NCBI GenBank assembly: GCA_035637315.1
Contig: DASPXK010000294.1
Location: forward strand, 1-50,824
Direction: 5' to 3'
DNA length: 50,824 nucleotides
Origin: DASPXK01 sp035637315
GTDB taxonomy: Bacteria; Chloroflexota; UBA6077; JACCZL01
Part shown: positions 1-8,534 of the stretch, piece after piece
How the letters are laid out: each line of letters starts with the position of its first letter
Numbering within the stretch: the first letter of the stretch is position 1
Translations under genes and position numbers: made by a program
The notes under the pieces: model-generated
Database searches by the model: none
What the model saw: only the letters and a program-made list of their open reading frames with translations
Told to the model about the DNA's origin: nothing

Positions 1-113
1 CAGAGACGCGGCGAGGCGTGATGACAGAGGAGGCATGCAAGAACGTGCAGGGGCACGATATCCCGTGCGCCACAATGATACCTGCGTCGATTCCGGAACC
101 AGGGTTCCAACGA

Positions 114-133
114 GGGCACGGCATGCCGTGCCC
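114..133. repeat. REP-like perfect palindrome
   Basis: A perfect 20-bp palindrome (GGGCACGGCATGCCGTGCCC) lies just after the stop of the purine nucleoside phosphorylase gene, which is on the minus strand. A second imperfect palindrome (GCACG, five bases, CGTGC) lies about 60 bp further out, and a GGAACC/GGTTCC pair lies between them. Similar GC palindromes followed by CTAC recur in other gaps of this window. It could act as a transcript-end hairpin; no T-run follows, so a classic intrinsic terminator is not shown. Confidence 0.7.
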
Positions 134-151
134 CTACCGTCCCCGCGGGAC

Positions 152-1006
152 TCAATCCTCGAAGGTCAGCTCTCGGATGACGCCTCGGATGATGCCCTGG
201 AGGCCGGGCGCGGCGCGCTCGGCTACGGCCAGGACAGTTGCGTGGCTCACTTCCAAGCTCGGCGGCGCGAGCCCGGTCGCCGCGTTGGTGATCACTGACA
301 TCGCGAGCACGCGCATGCGCTCGTGCCGCGCGACGATCACCTCGGGCGCCGTCGACATGCCGACGGCGTCCGCGCCGGTCAGGCGAAGGTAGCGGACCTC
401 GGCCGCGGTCTCGAAACTCGGGCCCGCCACGCCGACGTACACACCCTCGTGAACTCGAACCCCCAGGTCGGCTCCGATCTGGAGCGCCCGAGCCCGCAGC
501 TCGGCGTCGTAGGCGTCGGCCAGGTCCAGGAAGCGGACCCCAAGCTCCGGCTCGTCTGGGCCCACGAGCGGATTGAGGCCCGCCAGGCCCATCAGGTTGA
601 CGTGATCGCGCAGAACCATCAGGTCGCCCGGCTGGTATCCGTCGTTCAGCCCGCCGGCGGCGTTGGTGATGATGAAGACCTCGGCTCCCAGGCGGCGGAG
701 GGTGCGAACGGGAAAGGTGACCTGCTGCAGGCTGTAGCCCTCGTAGTAGTGGACGCGACCCCGCATCACGACCACCGGAACGCCCTCCAGCGTCCCCGAG
801 ACCAGCTGCCCGCTGTGGCCTGGAACGGTTGAGACCGCGAAATGGGGGATCTCAGGGTACGGCACGACGACGGCATCGGCGACCTCGTCCGCGAGCGGTC
901 CGAGCCCGGAGCCGAGGATGATGCCGACCTTGGGAAGCGTCTGCAGGCGGCCGCGCAGACTCGAGGCCGCCTCGCGCACGCGATACGCTAGCGATGGAAC
1001 ACTCAT
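152..1006 (-). CDS. punA: Purine nucleoside phosphorylase (trimeric PNP/MTAP family)
   Basis: Cytosolic enzyme of purine salvage that phosphorolyses inosine or guanosine to the free base and ribose-1-phosphate. The 284-residue product has the family length. Visible motifs are the phosphate-binding ILGSGLGPLAD near the N-terminus, the VPGHSG and GRVHYYEGY segments, the ITNAAGGL motif, the purine-site stretch GPSFETAAEVR and the late ITNAATGL motif. The start at 1006 was chosen because the longer frame only adds residues translated from the heptad repeat at 1009-1064. It follows xerD on the same strand, with the inverted heptad element filling the gap. Methylthioadenosine phosphorylase activity cannot be excluded from sequence alone. 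Confidence 0.93.
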   Translation of the reverse strand: MSVPSLAYRVREAASSLRGRLQTLPKVGIILGSGLGPLADEVADAVVVPYPEIPHFAVSTVPGHSGQLVSGTLEGVPVVVMRGRVHYYEGYSLQQVTFPVRTLRRLGAEVFIITNAAGGLNDGYQPGDLMVLRDHVNLMGLAGLNPLVGPDEPELGVRFLDLADAYDAELRARALQIGADLGVRVHEGVYVGVAGPSFETAAEVRYLRLTGADAVGMSTAPEVIVARHERMRVLAMSVITNAATGLAPPSLEVSHATVLAVAERAAPGLQGIIRGVIRELTFED

Positions 1007-1008
1007 CC

Positions 1009-1130
1009 GAGTAGGAAGTCGCGAGTAGGAAGTCGCGAGTAGGAAGTCGCGAGTAGGGAGTCGCGAGGGAGGAGCAACGCGTCGAACGCGCTCGTCACTC
1101 GCCACTGGCTACTCGCTGCTCGTTGTTCAG
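1009..1130. repeat. Heptad element A (two inverted arms)
   Basis: The left arm (1009-1064) is four copies of a 14-bp unit made of two heptamers, GAGTAGG and AAGTCGC; the last copy has one change. The right arm (about 1091-1130) is a looser run of heptamers such as ACTCGCC, ACTGGCT and ACTCGCT, which read as complements of the left arm (CGAGTAG type). The element fills the gap between the xerD stop and the punA start, and its edge contains the xerD TGA (1127-1129). Confidence 0.85.
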
Positions 1131-2068
1131 CGTCGGCTAGCTGCGGTGAGGGTCCTGGTCCGTCCGATCTTGACCTGCGTGTAGATCTGGGTGGTGGAGA
1201 TGTTGGCGTGGCCGAGCAGCTCGCGCAGGCGAGGTAGGGTAAAGCCATCGCTCAGGCGGTGAGTCGCGAAGGAGTGGCGGAGTGTGTGCGGTGTCACCTC
1301 AGCGCGAACCCCACTGTCTCGTGCGACTGACTTCATGATCAGCCAGAAACCCTGGCGAGTGAGTCGCTGGCCGCGATGATTCAAGAACAGGGCTGGCTGG
1401 GGTAGGCCTGACCGCAGCAGCGCTGGCCGCCCGCGGTCCAGGTAATCCTGGAGCGCCGCCCAGGCCCGTTCGTCCACGGGCAGTTGGCGCGCTCGAGCGC
1501 CTCGACCAATGCAGCGAACGGTCTGGCCCGCTGCATCGATGTCGGAGACGTCGAGGGAGACGAGCTCCGTGACGCGCATCCCAGTCGCGTACAGCAGATG
1601 CAGCATCGCCCTATCGCGCAGGCCCTCCGGTGTGGTCCGCTTGTCCGCCTGCCGGATGAGCAAATCCACATCGCCAACGGAGATCGCTCTAGGGAGCGGC
1701 TTCTTCACTTCGGGCGAGCCCAGCTCGGCCGTGGGGTTGTGGGAGATCACTCCCTGGCGAAGCAGGAACTGAAACAGGGACTTGACGGCCGCCATCTTTC
1801 GGGCGATGGTGGCCGCGGAGTAGCCCTTGTCCACGCGCAGATTCAAGAAGAAGCCTGCCACGGTCTCGCGGGACAGCTCGGACTGGCCGACCTGCCCGTT
1901 GCCGCTGCCAGTCAGATGGTGGACGCCGTTGCCAAGTGGGCCGGCGTGGCGACTGCTCAGATACGCCTCGAACTGGCGGAGATCGTTCTTGTACGCGGCC
2001 AGGGTGTTGGGGGACAGCCGACGTTCGGCAGCCAGAAACTCGAGGAACTCCTCGATCTTCTGTTTCAT
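1127..2068 (-). CDS. xerD: XerD-like tyrosine recombinase
   Basis: Site-specific recombinase of the XerC/XerD family, normally resolving chromosome dimers at dif. The 313-residue protein has an N-terminal SAM-like core-binding domain (1-115, with an insertion around 42-65 rich in Gly and Gln) and a C-terminal catalytic domain. Catalytic residues visible are R165 (ATGMRVTELV), H261 and R264 (TPHTLRHSFATH), H287 (LLGHANIS) and Y296 (TTQIYTQV). The beta-hairpin lysine found in XerD (GKG motif, K172 in E. coli) is Arg here (R189, IGRGARARQLPV). The start has a strong AGGAGG site. No integrase neighbourhood or phage gene is present, so a housekeeping role is more likely than an element-borne one. 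Confidence 0.88.
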   Translation of the reverse strand: MKQKIEEFLEFLAAERRLSPNTLAAYKNDLRQFEAYLSSRHAGPLGNGVHHLTGSGNGQVGQSELSRETVAGFFLNLRVDKGYSAATIARKMAAVKSLFQFLLRQGVISHNPTAELGSPEVKKPLPRAISVGDVDLLIRQADKRTTPEGLRDRAMLHLLYATGMRVTELVSLDVSDIDAAGQTVRCIGRGARARQLPVDERAWAALQDYLDRGRPALLRSGLPQPALFLNHRGQRLTRQGFWLIMKSVARDSGVRAEVTPHTLRHSFATHRLSDGFTLPRLRELLGHANISTTQIYTQVKIGRTRTLTAASRR

Positions 2069-2163
2069 GGCCCGCCTCCTCAGCGTTCTGGCCAGGCTAG
2101 ACGCCCGACCAGAACTCGTTGTGAGTGTAACACAGGAAATTTCGACTCATCGCGGGTAGGCGA

Positions 2164-2697
2164 TCAGGGCCGGCGACCCGGCGTGGCGCGGCTGGGGGGA
2201 CGACCGCGCCCAAGCTGACGCTGAGCCTGGCGCGCCAGCTCTGGCGACCATTTCCAGACGTTGTAGTAGTGCGGCCGGCGATACTCCGGCGGCCCTTCCA
2301 CGAAAAACCCAGGGATGCTGTCCAGAATCTCGTTCCAGACCTCGGAGTCGCGGCGAACCACGGCCGTGGCCGCCAGCGGCGAGAGTGAACGCAGAAGCTC
2401 GCTCAGGAGATGCTTGACGATCCCAGCGTGAGGCGCCTCGCCCACGGACCCGACATCGCGAAGCGTCAACGTGTCGTCCACCCGCATGTGCCACTCGACG
2501 AATCCGCCGAGGACCCATGCCTTCTCGCGGGGGTCGTAGCGTTCGAGCAAGAGCAGCTCGTCGCGCTGCTGGGCTGTCCGCAGGCTGCCGCTCCGAGTTC
2601 GACCGTCGGGATGCGCCAGGCTGACCTTCATCGCCGCCTGCAGCGGCTTGAGGTCTTCCGGCTCGGCGGAACGTATCCGAAAGGCGAGCTCGTCCAC
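2164..2697 (-). CDS. GNAT-like protein, function unknown
   Basis: A 177-residue cytosolic protein. Its opening (FRIRSAEPEDLKPLQAAM) resembles the first strand and helix of GNAT acetyltransferases. The middle (WVLGGFVEWHMRVDDTLTLRDVG) looks like the central strands, and a C-terminal tail is rich in Arg, Gly and Pro. No clear acetyl-CoA R/Q-x-x-G-x-G/A loop is visible, so catalytic activity is doubtful. The start codon is GTG, without a convincing ribosome-binding site. It lies upstream of xerD on the same strand with a 95-bp gap. It may be a degenerate acetyltransferase or a fold relative; no substrate can be proposed. Confidence 0.55.
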   Translation of the reverse strand: MDELAFRIRSAEPEDLKPLQAAMKVSLAHPDGRTRSGSLRTAQQRDELLLLERYDPREKAWVLGGFVEWHMRVDDTLTLRDVGSVGEAPHAGIVKHLLSELLRSLSPLAATAVVRRDSEVWNEILDSIPGFFVEGPPEYRRPHYYNVWKWSPELARQAQRQLGRGRPPSRATPGRRP

Positions 2698-2784
2698 GCG
2701 GCCGCATCCACTGCCCGGGTATTTCGACCCAGGTGGAGAATAGGGTAGCGATTGCGCTCCAGGTGGGCAAGCTGGCCAATTCGC

Positions 2785-3000
2785 TCAGCCCCGAACGGCG
2801 TCGTTCGCGTACAGCCACTTCAAGAAGATGAGCTGGCCGACCTGCCTGGCGGTGAAGCCGGACGACTCGAGCGCGTAGCGCCACTTGTACAGAGTCAAGC
2901 GGCGGACATCCTCTGACGTGAGCGGGTGTCGAGTGGCGGCCCGAGGCGCCGGGCGCGATTGACCAATTGAGCGGCGTGGGACCGGACGATGATCTGTCAT
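2785..3000 (-). CDS. Small hypothetical protein
   Basis: A 71-residue basic protein not recognised as any named family. The first 25 residues are rich in Arg and Pro. The rest (LTSEDVRRLTLYKWRYALES and a following helix ending FLKWLYAND) reads as two amphipathic helices, possibly a small DNA- or protein-binding unit. The ATG at 3000 was preferred because an AGGGAGA ribosome-binding site sits at the right distance; the longer frame upstream is compositionally odd. A spacer of about 87 bp separates it from the GNAT-like gene, so the two could be co-transcribed. Confidence 0.5.
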   Translation of the reverse strand: MTDHRPVPRRSIGQSRPAPRAATRHPLTSEDVRRLTLYKWRYALESSGFTARQVGQLIFLKWLYANDAVRG

Positions 3001-3407
3001 AGGCTGGTCTCCCTGAACGCAAGGGGCGACGGCCGGGACGGGGGCACGCACTTCTGAAACCTGCCCCGACCGCCGCCGCTTGTCCATCCTCCTGACACGG
3101 GGGGTCTTTTTGGCACACCCCCGAGGGCTGGCCAAGCCGCGCGACTGCCAGACTGCCTCCCCACGGCCTGGTCGCGGCACACGCGAGACTCCTCACCCCC
3201 CTGTCTCACGCGACAGCGGCCGCACCGCGAACGAGCCAAAGCTCGGCGTTGACCTGGGCACGCCAGCGACGGCTAGGCGGAAACGGCTCAGCCGAGACGG
3301 CACGGCATGAATGACGTGCCTGCTGGCTCCCTTGAGGCTGCTATCTTACGTCTGGGAGCGTTACAACGACGTCTCGGGGCCTGGCGATTCTGTCACGAAA
3401 ACATAAC
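3001..3407. other. Gene-free stretch
   Basis: No gene could be supported on either strand; open frames here have no family resemblance and no ribosome-binding site. Two inverted repeats are visible: GGGGGT/ACCCCC with an 11-base T-rich loop (3100-3122), and CGCGAGAC facing GTCTCACGCG with one bulge (3182-3212). They could end transcripts, but neither has a proper T-run. The end of the stretch runs into heptad element B. Confidence 0.5.
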
Positions 3408-3489
3408 GAGTGGGCAGTGAGCAGTGGGCAGTGCACGCACTTGGCCGCTGCCTACTGCCCACTGGCTACTGGCTACTGGCTACTGGCTG
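3408..3489. repeat. Heptad element B (two inverted arms)
   Basis: The left arm (3408-3433) holds three heptamers of the type TGGGCAG/TGAGCAG. The right arm (3448-3489) holds six heptamers: CTGCCTA, CTGCCCA, then CTGGCTA three times and CTGGCTG. The arms are mutually complementary in type (CAGTG against CACTG) across a short loop. The stop codon TAG of the response-regulator gene (3480-3482 on the minus strand) is formed by one of the CTGGCTA units. Confidence 0.88.
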
Positions 3490-4208
3490 GTGGCCGGCTC
3501 GGTTTCGGGCAGCTTGTTAAGGGTGTAGCCGATGCCCGGGCGAGTGGTGACGAAGCGCGGATTGCTGGGGTCGAGCTCGATCTTACCGCGCAAACGGGCA
3601 ATGTTGACTCGCAGCAGGTGGGCCTCATCCTTGTATTCGGGCCCCCAGACCTTGGTCAGCAGGTCAGCCTGGGTGACCACGCGGCCGGCATTGCGCGCCA
3701 AGAAACTCACTATCCTGAACTCCGTAGGCGTCAGATTGACCTGCTGGCCGCTGACGCGCGCGACTTGTTGCGCGAAGTCCACCTCCAGCTCGCCGGTCTG
3801 GAAGACCGGCTGGCCTTGGTCAGGGCTGGAGAATTGGGCGCGGCGGAGCGCAGCCCGCACGCGCGCCAGCAGCTCCATTGAGCCAAACGGCTTGGTCAGA
3901 TAGTCGTCCGCACCGGCGTCCAGGCCCGATACCTTGTCCTCCTCTGCCTCGCGAGCAGTCAGGATGATGATCGGCACGGTCGAGAACTCGCGCACCCGGC
4001 GACAGACGTCGCGGCCGTCCATGCCAGGCATCATGATGTCCAGCAGCAGCAGGTCTAGCTCCTCGGCCTCGGCCATTTTGAGCGCGTTGTGGCCGTCCAT
4101 GGCGGTCAGCACGCGGTAGCCGTTCAGCTCCAAGTTGCGCTGGACCAGCTTGAGCAGGCGCGGATCGTCATCCGCTACCAGCACCGAAGTCTTGCGGGTC
4201 GTATTCAT
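3480..4208 (-). CDS. OmpR/PhoB-family response regulator
   Basis: Cytosolic two-component response regulator of 242 residues. The receiver domain (about 8-120) has the acidic pocket (ADDDP), phospho-acceptor D57 (LLLLDIMMPG), switch T84 (IILTARE) and K106 (YLTKPFG). The C-terminal winged helix (about 140-232) has the typical LTPTEFRIVSFLARNAGRVV segment and the recognition-helix end LRGKIELDPSNPRFV. Closest in look to KdpE/PhoB-type regulators, but no kdp or pst genes are nearby. The ATG has a GGAGG site 6 bp upstream. It follows the histidine kinase gene with about 70 bp between them, occupied by heptad element C, so the two form a cognate pair. The last residues and stop are contributed by heptad element B. 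Confidence 0.93.
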   Translation of the reverse strand: MNTTRKTSVLVADDDPRLLKLVQRNLELNGYRVLTAMDGHNALKMAEAEELDLLLLDIMMPGMDGRDVCRRVREFSTVPIIILTAREAEEDKVSGLDAGADDYLTKPFGSMELLARVRAALRRAQFSSPDQGQPVFQTGELEVDFAQQVARVSGQQVNLTPTEFRIVSFLARNAGRVVTQADLLTKVWGPEYKDEAHLLRVNIARLRGKIELDPSNPRFVTTRPGIGYTLNKLPETEPATSQ

Positions 4209-4232
4209 CGATCCTCCATCTCGTTCAAGCCG

Positions 4233-4329
4233 TCAGCTGTCAGCCTTCAGCTGTCAGCCTTCAGCTGTCAGCCTTCAGCTATCAGCTATCGCCTGCACGT
4301 GCTGACGGCTGACTGCTGACCGCTGATCG
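4233..4329. repeat. Heptad element C (8 + 4 units, inverted)
   Basis: The left arm is eight uninterrupted heptamers at 4233-4288, alternating TCAGCTG and TCAGCCT and ending in TCAGCTA twice. The right arm is four heptamers at 4301-4328 (GCTGACG, GCTGACT, GCTGACC, GCTGATC), the complement type of the left arm. It sits between the histidine kinase and regulator genes. The kinase TGA (4282-4284) lies in the last left-arm unit, and the kinase C-terminus is translated from the right arm. Confidence 0.92.
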
Positions 4330-7300
4330 CTCGTAAAGTGGCAGCGTGAAGAAGAAGGTGCTGCCCTTGCCCAGCCGACTCTCTGCCCAGATCTTGCCTC
4401 CGTGTGCCTCGACCAGGCGCTGGCAGATCGCCAGGCCGAGGCCAGTCCCTCCCACTCGCTTCGAGATCTCGCCCTCCACTCGGTGAAAGCGGTCGAAGAC
4501 TCGGTTCAGGTCACGGGTTGGGATGCCCACCCCCTGGTCGGTCACGCTCACGACCAGCGTGTCGCCCTGGATCTGCCCCCCGACCACGATCTCGCCGCCG
4601 TCGGGCGAGTACTTGACCGCATTCTCCAGGAGGTTCGTGGCGACCTGCGCGATGCGGCGCGGGTCAGCCTCCACGAGCTGATCACAGCTCCAGGCCATCA
4701 TGATCCGGTGTCGGTCGGTCAGGCGTTGGACCCGCTGGGCACAGGATTCGACGACCTCGGCCATCTGGATCGGCTCGCGGTCCATCTTCAGAACGCCCGC
4801 CTCCAGGCGCGACATGTCGAGCAGGTTTCGGATCATCTCGTCCAGTCGATCGCTCTCACTGTCGATGGTCTCCAGGAACTCGCGGGTCTCGGCGCGACTG
4901 AGCACCCTGTCGTGCTCGAGCAGCGTGGTCGCGTAGCCCTTGATCGAGCTGAGGGGGGTGCGCAGCTCGTGGGAGACGGTTGAGAGCAGCTCGGTCTTGA
5001 GCCGATCGATCTTCTTGAGTGCAGCGACTTCGCGGGCGTGCTCCGCGAGCTGGAGGTTGTTGATTGCTAGCGCGACGTGGTTGGCCAGGACCACGACGAT
5101 CCGCTCGTCCGCGTCGCTGAAGGGACGTTCGGCCCGCTCCAACTCGACCACGCCAATCGCGCCATCCTTGAGCGGCAGCGGGATAGCCATCAGCGCCGGA
5201 GGAGGCACGATGTGCACCGAGCGCTCAGGAGAGCGGCCGTCCGCCGGCTGCTCGTCAATTAGCATCGAGTCGCCCGGCCCGCTTCGTGCGGGATGCCCGG
5301 ACCGAAAGGCCAGACTGGCCAGCGACGAGGGCAGCAGCCCTGGCGGCCGGCTGGCCCGGGGCACGGTGCTGCCGCGCAGTCCGTTTCCTCCGGTCGGCGC
5401 CCGGACCCGCTCGTCCGTCACTACCGGCCGAAGGACCGGCGAGTTTGCCTCGCACAGCAGGACCGAGGCCCGATCGTAGCCGATCCGCTCGCGGATGATT
5501 TCGAGTAGGCGCTGACCGATCTCTTCCGGAGTGACCACGGTGTTGGCCGCGTTCGCGATCTCGTACAGCGCCTTGGTCTCTTCGAGCTGGCTGCGGACCT
5601 CGCCGTACAGACGCGCGCTCTCGAGCGCAACCACGGCCTGGGCGGCCAACAGCTCGGCCTTGGCGAGATCTCGGCCCTGGAAGGCCTCGGGGTGGCGCGA
5701 GCTACCAAATATGATTGCGCCGATGGTCTCGCGGTGGCGGACGAGTGGCACGGCCAGCAGGCATTGCTGGCGCAGCATGACGGTGAGGCGCGGGTTGCTC
5801 TGCCGGGCCGTGGCGGCATGCTGGACGATCTCGGGCGCCTGCGTGCGCACGACTCTGGCGGTGAGGGAGATCGGATCATTCAGCGACAGTCGCCTGTCTT
5901 GTAAGATGTCGCGGCGGACGCCGGCCGACTCAACCAGGCGCAGCTCACCAGCCTCCTGGTCGACCAGCCACACCACGGCCGAGTCAGCGCGCAGGGCGGC
6001 ACGACCCTGGCGGCAGACTAAATCCATGACGCGCTCCATCTCCAGGCTAGCCTGGAGGTTGAGCGCCAGTCCGAGGTCTCGCAGGCGCTCTTCAGCGTAG
6101 CCGGCCGTCTCCAGGCGCCGCAGCAGCCAGCCGTTCTCGGCAAGACTGAGGATCAAGCGGATTACCAGCAGCACAGACAGACCGAGCGTCCCGACGAACA
6201 GCTCCGTCTTGGGAGCGTTTTCGGACAGGAGCTGCGCGGCGAGCGCCAAGCACACCAGGCCCCCGGCCGCCGTGGCTGGTACCAGCCGGAGTCGGCTGTC
6301 GTCGCGGGCGTCTCCCTCGGGCGGGCTGTGAGCCAGCTCGGCGTCGGGCGCGAGGGCCACGACCAGCCCGCCCAGTGCGACTCCGGCGAGCCCGACGGTC
6401 CAGAAAGGCTGGCCCAGCCCGAGCTGCCAGCCCGGCAGGTGGAGCAGTCGCCCGGCGTGGAGGGCGGCACCGGCCGCGACAGCCAGTGTCCCCCATGCCA
6501 GCAGTCCCTGGGGTGACGCTGGGCGCGCCAACGCCGTTCGTCTGGTGACCCAGACCATGGCGTAGGCTGTGGCGACGTACGCCGACAGGTACAGCAGACC
6601 GCCCGGCGTGAGCGACTCTTCGCGCGGACCCAGGACGTCGGTGTGAATCGTGATCAGCAGGCCCATGACGGGCGGCGCCAGGCTCAGGATCGCGACGTCG
6701 AGCAGGAGCTTCGCCCGCCGCGGGTTCACCCGCTCGCCATCCAGGCGGGCTAGCGCAGCGACCAGGAAGAACACGACGGCCGCCACGAAGCCAGCGTCAT
6801 CGCGGCCGAACGCCGCTGGCCCGGCTGCCGGGTCGAAGCTCTGGTAGCCGCGTGCCAGCATGCCGACCAGGATCAAGGCCGCCGCCGCGCCGGCCAGCAG
6901 CCAGGTGAGGCGAGTTCGCGCGCGCGCTGCGTGCGCGGCGCAGACGCCGGCCATGGCCGCGCCGAGCGCGACCACCAGGCAGGCGCCCCAGGCGATCGGC
7001 CGAAGGCCTGGCAAGAGCGCCAGGAGCGCTTCCAGCCCCAGCACGACGGCGATGGCGACGCCAACGACCAGGCCGGCCCTTGGCTGCGCCGAGGCTCGCC
7101 CGGCCGCCAGGCGGTCCGCGGCAATCGCCTGGACCGGAAGATGGGCGGACTCGCGCGCCAAGCGTGCCGGCGGGCTACCCTTGGCGCGGAGATCGGCGAT
7201 GCCCGTTGGGACGAGTGGGCGAACGCGCCCGGCGACGCCACGGCGGCCGCGCCGCGCCGGGGCGTGCGCCACGCTCACGACGTGCACCTGCGAGGCCAGC

Positions 7301-7374
7301 GTCCCCCCAGATCGAACAGCACGTGCCATGGTACGGCCGAAGGCCGACAACAGGCAAGAGGTTTGGCCCGCCAT
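4282..7374 (-). CDS. Membrane GAF-domain sensor histidine kinase
   Basis: Large sensor kinase (up to 1030 residues). An Arg/Pro-rich N-terminal segment of about 95 residues is followed by roughly eight to ten hydrophobic membrane helices up to about residue 420. Next come two GAF domains (about 440-600 and 605-775, the second with a Gly/Pro/Ser-rich insertion), a HisKA dimerisation domain with phospho-acceptor H802 (STVSHELRTPL), and a HATPase_c domain with the N box (NLLENAVKYSPDGG), G1 (DQGVGIP) and G2 (GGTGLGLAICQRL). The true start may lie downstream of 7374, since the first 95 residues look unlike a conserved domain. It is transcribed just ahead of the response regulator. The last dozen residues are encoded by heptad element C. 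The stimulus is unknown. Confidence 0.92.
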   Translation of the reverse strand: MAGQTSCLLSAFGRTMARAVRSGGTLASQVHVVSVAHAPARRGRRGVAGRVRPLVPTGIADLRAKGSPPARLARESAHLPVQAIAADRLAAGRASAQPRAGLVVGVAIAVVLGLEALLALLPGLRPIAWGACLVVALGAAMAGVCAAHAARARTRLTWLLAGAAAALILVGMLARGYQSFDPAAGPAAFGRDDAGFVAAVVFFLVAALARLDGERVNPRRAKLLLDVAILSLAPPVMGLLITIHTDVLGPREESLTPGGLLYLSAYVATAYAMVWVTRRTALARPASPQGLLAWGTLAVAAGAALHAGRLLHLPGWQLGLGQPFWTVGLAGVALGGLVVALAPDAELAHSPPEGDARDDSRLRLVPATAAGGLVCLALAAQLLSENAPKTELFVGTLGLSVLLVIRLILSLAENGWLLRRLETAGYAEERLRDLGLALNLQASLEMERVMDLVCRQGRAALRADSAVVWLVDQEAGELRLVESAGVRRDILQDRRLSLNDPISLTARVVRTQAPEIVQHAATARQSNPRLTVMLRQQCLLAVPLVRHRETIGAIIFGSSRHPEAFQGRDLAKAELLAAQAVVALESARLYGEVRSQLEETKALYEIANAANTVVTPEEIGQRLLEIIRERIGYDRASVLLCEANSPVLRPVVTDERVRAPTGGNGLRGSTVPRASRPPGLLPSSLASLAFRSGHPARSGPGDSMLIDEQPADGRSPERSVHIVPPPALMAIPLPLKDGAIGVVELERAERPFSDADERIVVVLANHVALAINNLQLAEHAREVAALKKIDRLKTELLSTVSHELRTPLSSIKGYATTLLEHDRVLSRAETREFLETIDSESDRLDEMIRNLLDMSRLEAGVLKMDREPIQMAEVVESCAQRVQRLTDRHRIMMAWSCDQLVEADPRRIAQVATNLLENAVKYSPDGGEIVVGGQIQGDTLVVSVTDQGVGIPTRDLNRVFDRFHRVEGEISKRVGGTGLGLAICQRLVEAHGGKIWAESRLGKGSTFFFTLPLYERSAVSSQPSARAGDS

Positions 7375-7453
7375 TTCGGGCGCTTTTCGGGAACGGTCGG
7401 GGGTCTGGGCCCGAGGCCAGCGGCCAGGCTTCAGGGAATTGGAGCACTCGCCT

Positions 7454-7480
7454 CTGACTCCCGACCCCTGACCCCTCTAG
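7454..7480. repeat. Heptad element D (single arm)
   Basis: Three adjacent heptamers (CTGACTC, CCGACCC, CTGACCC) and a partial fourth overlap the 3' end of the di-iron protein gene. The TAG stop of that gene (7477-7479, minus strand) lies in the partial unit. No facing arm was seen. The unit resembles that of element K near 50.7 kb. Confidence 0.65.
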
Positions 7481-8520
7481 AAGACGGGAATGATATCCGT
7501 CGGGTCGACGTCGGTCACTTCGTGACCACTGATTCCGACCTCGGGCATCGCCGGGAACGCGATCCCGTAGCGTTCGACGACCGCCTTGACCTTGAACATC
7601 GCCTGGCGCCAGACCTCACGCTTGACGTCGAGAGTGGCCACCCCTAGTCCAGCCTGGCGAGCGATCGATTCCAGCTCACGATGGGTCGCCAGGAACTCGG
7701 GCGGTAACTGCCAGAACTGCTCCGGCGGCTCGTACAGGATCATCGACAGGAAGACGAAGCCGGCTCGAAGCTGCTTAGTGATCATGGCCTTCTCGTCGTC
7801 GGACAGGCTGGGGAACGACTTCTCGAGCATGGCCAGGCAGATGGCCATGTGGCGGGCCTCGTCTTTGCCGACGTTGCGCAGGGCGTGCTGGAAGACGGGA
7901 TGGGTTGCCTGCTTGCTCATCGTGTGAAAGAGCGTTGTCGCCGCGACCTCGCCCATCATGAAACTGGAGAAGAGGACCGACAGCGGGTATTTGTTCAGCG
8001 CCTGGCTGTAGCCTTTCCAGTAGCGGGCCCCGTTGTAGTACAGCCAGCGCAGGTTCCTGAGTGCCAGAGCCTCCAGCTCGGTCTCCGGCTCCCAGCCCTC
8101 GGTTGGCGTGGCCGACCAGAGTCGGCTCACCGTCCGTTGGCAGACCTCCTCGTGGTTGACCTCGTCGCGCGTGATCGAGAAGAACGCCTTGCGGACCGGG
8201 TCCTCCTCATGGTGCTCGTACGAGTGGATCATCGCTTTGGCGAAAACAGGCGGGCCCGAGCCGTCGAAATTCGCCAGCACGGCGTACCAGTACATCACGG
8301 CCAGGCGCTGCTCTCGCGTGAAGTCGAGCGGGTCTAGCTCGGCCCAGGGCAGGTCGGCGGGATTCCAGACCTCGCGCTTGGCGCGCTCGTACAAGCTGGC
8401 AAGCTTGCCCTCCTGGTCGCCGTGCCACTCCATGGGGTAGATGTTCGGCTGGTCGATCGACGGGACGTCGGCGAGGAGATCCCGAACGAGCTGGCGGATG
8501 TTCTCGTGCTGCGTAACCAC
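7477..8520 (-). CDS. Ferritin-like di-iron protein (R2-like)
   Basis: A 347-residue helical protein with two carboxylate/histidine iron-ligand motifs, DEVNHEEV (D119, E120, H123) and GKDEARHM (E221, H224), plus conserved acidic positions in SYEHHEED and MMGEVAATT. These fit a four-helix di-iron site as in R2-like and other ferritin-like oxidases; the exact family and substrate are not recognised. The GTG at 8520 is preferred over an upstream GTG at 8574 because the extra 18 residues are translated from a REP-like palindrome. It lies between the E1 alpha gene and the histidine kinase on the same strand. It could be an oxygenase or an oxygen/iron-handling protein. Confidence 0.65.
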   Translation of the reverse strand: MVTQHENIRQLVRDLLADVPSIDQPNIYPMEWHGDQEGKLASLYERAKREVWNPADLPWAELDPLDFTREQRLAVMYWYAVLANFDGSGPPVFAKAMIHSYEHHEEDPVRKAFFSITRDEVNHEEVCQRTVSRLWSATPTEGWEPETELEALALRNLRWLYYNGARYWKGYSQALNKYPLSVLFSSFMMGEVAATTLFHTMSKQATHPVFQHALRNVGKDEARHMAICLAMLEKSFPSLSDDEKAMITKQLRAGFVFLSMILYEPPEQFWQLPPEFLATHRELESIARQAGLGVATLDVKREVWRQAMFKVKAVVERYGIAFPAMPEVGISGHEVTDVDPTDIIPVF

Positions 8521-8534
8521 GATCGGTACCCAAC

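Noticed and set aside
1007..1105. N-terminal extension of purine nucleoside phosphorylase
   Set aside because: The 33 added residues encode heptad repeats and are unlike PNP; the ATG at 1006 fits family length.
4233..4329. Possible CRISPR array
   Set aside because: Units are 7 bp without spacers, the two arms are inverted, and there are no cas genes in the window.
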